This document shows, one piece after another, positions 42,356 to 43,491 of a DNA stretch of 43,491 nt. The notes under the pieces were generated by a model. The model was not told the origin of the DNA. It did not search any database and saw only the letters and a program-made list of their open reading frames with translations. Source of the stretch: Rikenellaceae bacterium (GTDB lineage Bacteria > Bacteroidota > Bacteroidia > Bacteroidales > UBA932). The translations under genes and the position numbers were made by a program. Where the stretch lies: assembly GCA_022777205.1 (NCBI GenBank), contig JALFGP010000026.1, forward strand, positions 1-43,491, written 5' to 3'. The stretch's first letter is position 1. Each line of letters starts with the position of its first letter.

Positions 42356-42369
42356 ACAATCATCAGAAT

Positions 42370-43104
42370 ATGAAACAGATATTGGTTACATCACTCGCAG
42401 TTCTCGCCATCGCCTGCACCAAAACGCCTCAGGCTTCCGTCGGGGAGTACGGAAAAGTCGATTTTTCTGTCAAGGCAGAGAACTATGTGGACGAGACAGT
42501 TAAGAGCGTGGTCTCTGACTATGCCTCTCTTCCCGTCCAGTCTGATTTCAGCATCCTAATCAAGGATGCCTCAAAAAGCACGGTCTATTCAGGTCCGGTT
42601 TCAGAATGGTCTGCCCAGACCCCTATCAGCACAGGAACCTACATAGTCACAGCCACATATGCCGATCCAGAGGAAGAAGGATTCGGCAAGGCCGCCTTTG
42701 AGGGCGAAACAGAATTCACTGTGGAAGGAGGCAAGACCACCCCGGTGAGCATAGATGCCAGACTCGCCAACTGTATGGTAAAAGTCGCAGTCAGCGAGAG
42801 TTTTTCCAACTACTATCCTGAATATTCATTCAGCATCGTCACTGGACTTGGGACCACCATATCCTTCCCCAAAAGAGAAACCCGCGCAGCCTTCATCTAT
42901 GCCTACAGATTCGAGATCAAGGGCGAAATGACCTCCCAGGGAGGCACAGTCAAGACTTTCAGCAAAGCATATCAACCGCTTTCCCCGGCCACCTGCTACA
43001 GTCTGAGTTTCGACGTGGCGGATGTTTCCGGCAGCAGCATAAGCATAAGTTTCGACGATGCGGTGGAAACCGTTGTGCTCGAAGACATAGAATTGAACAA
43101 TTAG
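42370..43104 (+). CDS. DUF4493-like lipoprotein, 244 aa
   Basis: The start at ATG 42370 gives a clear lipoprotein signal, MKQILVTSLAVLAIAC with Cys16. The mature part has features of DUF4493: FSVKAENYVDETVKS near 29-43, DFSILIKDASKSTVYSGP near 57-74, GTYIVTATYADPEEEGF near 87-103 and YSFSIVTGLG near 152-161. These proteins are predicted to be beta-sandwich surface lipoproteins of Bacteroidetes. It lies 15 bp after the fimbrillin-like gene and 4 bp before the next lipoprotein gene. Confidence 0.8.
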   Translation: MKQILVTSLAVLAIACTKTPQASVGEYGKVDFSVKAENYVDETVKSVVSDYASLPVQSDFSILIKDASKSTVYSGPVSEWSAQTPISTGTYIVTATYADPEEEGFGKAAFEGETEFTVEGGKTTPVSIDARLANCMVKVAVSESFSNYYPEYSFSIVTGLGTTISFPKRETRAAFIYAYRFEIKGEMTSQGGTVKTFSKAYQPLSPATCYSLSFDVADVSGSSISISFDDAVETVVLEDIELNN

Positions 43105-43108
43105 CGTT

Positions 43109-43491
43109 ATGAAAAGGAATATTTTGATTTGGGCGGCTATATCATCGCTCGTTTGTCTGTCCTGCCAGAAAATCACAAGAAACGTTGCAACTTCTGAAGG
43201 AACGCTCGAATTCTCATCCCTTTCGGTGGATGAGGCTGTCGAAACCAAGGCGGCTATGAACGCAGGAGGAAATTTTGTCATAGACATCATAGGCCCGGAA
43301 GGGAAAACCGTGCTGTCCACAACCTGGAGCCAGGTAAATTCAAAAGGTGGCAAGATTTCGCTTCCGGAGGCAAGTTACACTCTCCGCGCCTGCTCATCAA
43401 TGGAAGGAGTGCCGGCGGCAGCCTTCGAACAGCCTGTTTACGGAGTCGAAAAAAACTTCTCCATCACGGCAGGGCAAACCACGGACATAGG
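43109..43491 (+). CDS. DUF4493-like lipoprotein, 3' end outside window
   Basis: The frame starts at ATG 43109 and stays open to the last base, giving 127 residues. It has a lipoprotein signal (SSLVCLSC, Cys19) and the same pattern as its neighbour: LEFSSLSVDEAVETKA near 32-47, NFVIDIIGPEGKTVLSTTW near 52-70 and PEASYTLRAC near 81-90. The two are tandem paralogues. The rest of the gene is beyond the window. Confidence 0.8.
   Translation, partial: MKRNILIWAAISSLVCLSCQKITRNVATSEGTLEFSSLSVDEAVETKAAMNAGGNFVIDIIGPEGKTVLSTTWSQVNSKGGKISLPEASYTLRACSSMEGVPAAAFEQPVYGVEKNFSITAGQTTDI

Overview
The window looks like a chromosome segment from a member of the order Bacteroidales. Many genes are preceded by the Bacteroidetes -7 box TAnnTTTG, most lack a Shine-Dalgarno sequence, and the gene content is typical of the group: BspA-type leucine-rich repeat proteins, fimbrillin-like and DUF4493-like lipoproteins, DUF4143 ATPases and a secreted GH3 enzyme. 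I cannot name a genus from sequence alone.

Region 1 (1-720) holds the end of a host gene and a tRNA-Ser(GCU) with its promoter. Region 2 (704-17030) is an AT-rich integrated element of about 16.3 kb. It lies between two copies of a 16-bp direct repeat, TCCCCCTCTCACCGCA, which is the 3' end of the tRNA gene. Its right end encodes a tyrosine recombinase and an excisionase-like HTH protein. The middle encodes a serine recombinase, an SF2 helicase/primase-like replication protein and several unrecognised small proteins. The left end is defence cargo: a putative ADP-ribosyltransferase overlapping a NADAR-domain ADP-ribosyl hydrolase, then two DNA cytosine-5 methyltransferases and a DUF3883-type PD-(D/E)XK nuclease. 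I see no relaxase, conjugation or virion genes, so it resembles a phage-satellite-like or minimal tRNA island. It is rich in small structured sites: terminators, palindromes, iteron-like repeats, a long structured leader and two related attenuator-like hairpins before the replication gene.

Region 3 (17028-21065) begins with an almost perfect 155-bp four-way palindrome that abuts the right attachment site. It is followed by two DUF4143 ATPases on the minus strand and a decayed stretch with a 49-aa protein and an antitoxin-like remnant. Region 4 (21080-31341) carries two large secreted proteins, an odd membrane/barrel-like protein, a LysE-family exporter, a translationally coupled proCBA operon for proline synthesis, and a third DUF4143 ATPase.

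Region 5 (31385-36866) is a minus-strand operon: hypB, a 942-aa iron-sulfur flavoprotein, hypA and two membrane proteins. It has nickel-insertion chaperones but no hydrogenase in view. Region 6 (36931-43491) runs rightward with a GH3 glycosidase, a GT28-type glycolipid glycosyltransferase and three consecutive surface lipoproteins, the last cut by the window end.

The most notable system is the ART-NADAR pair next to a two-methyltransferase restriction module. It suggests a mobile element that combines ADP-ribosylation-based toxicity or defence with restriction-modification.
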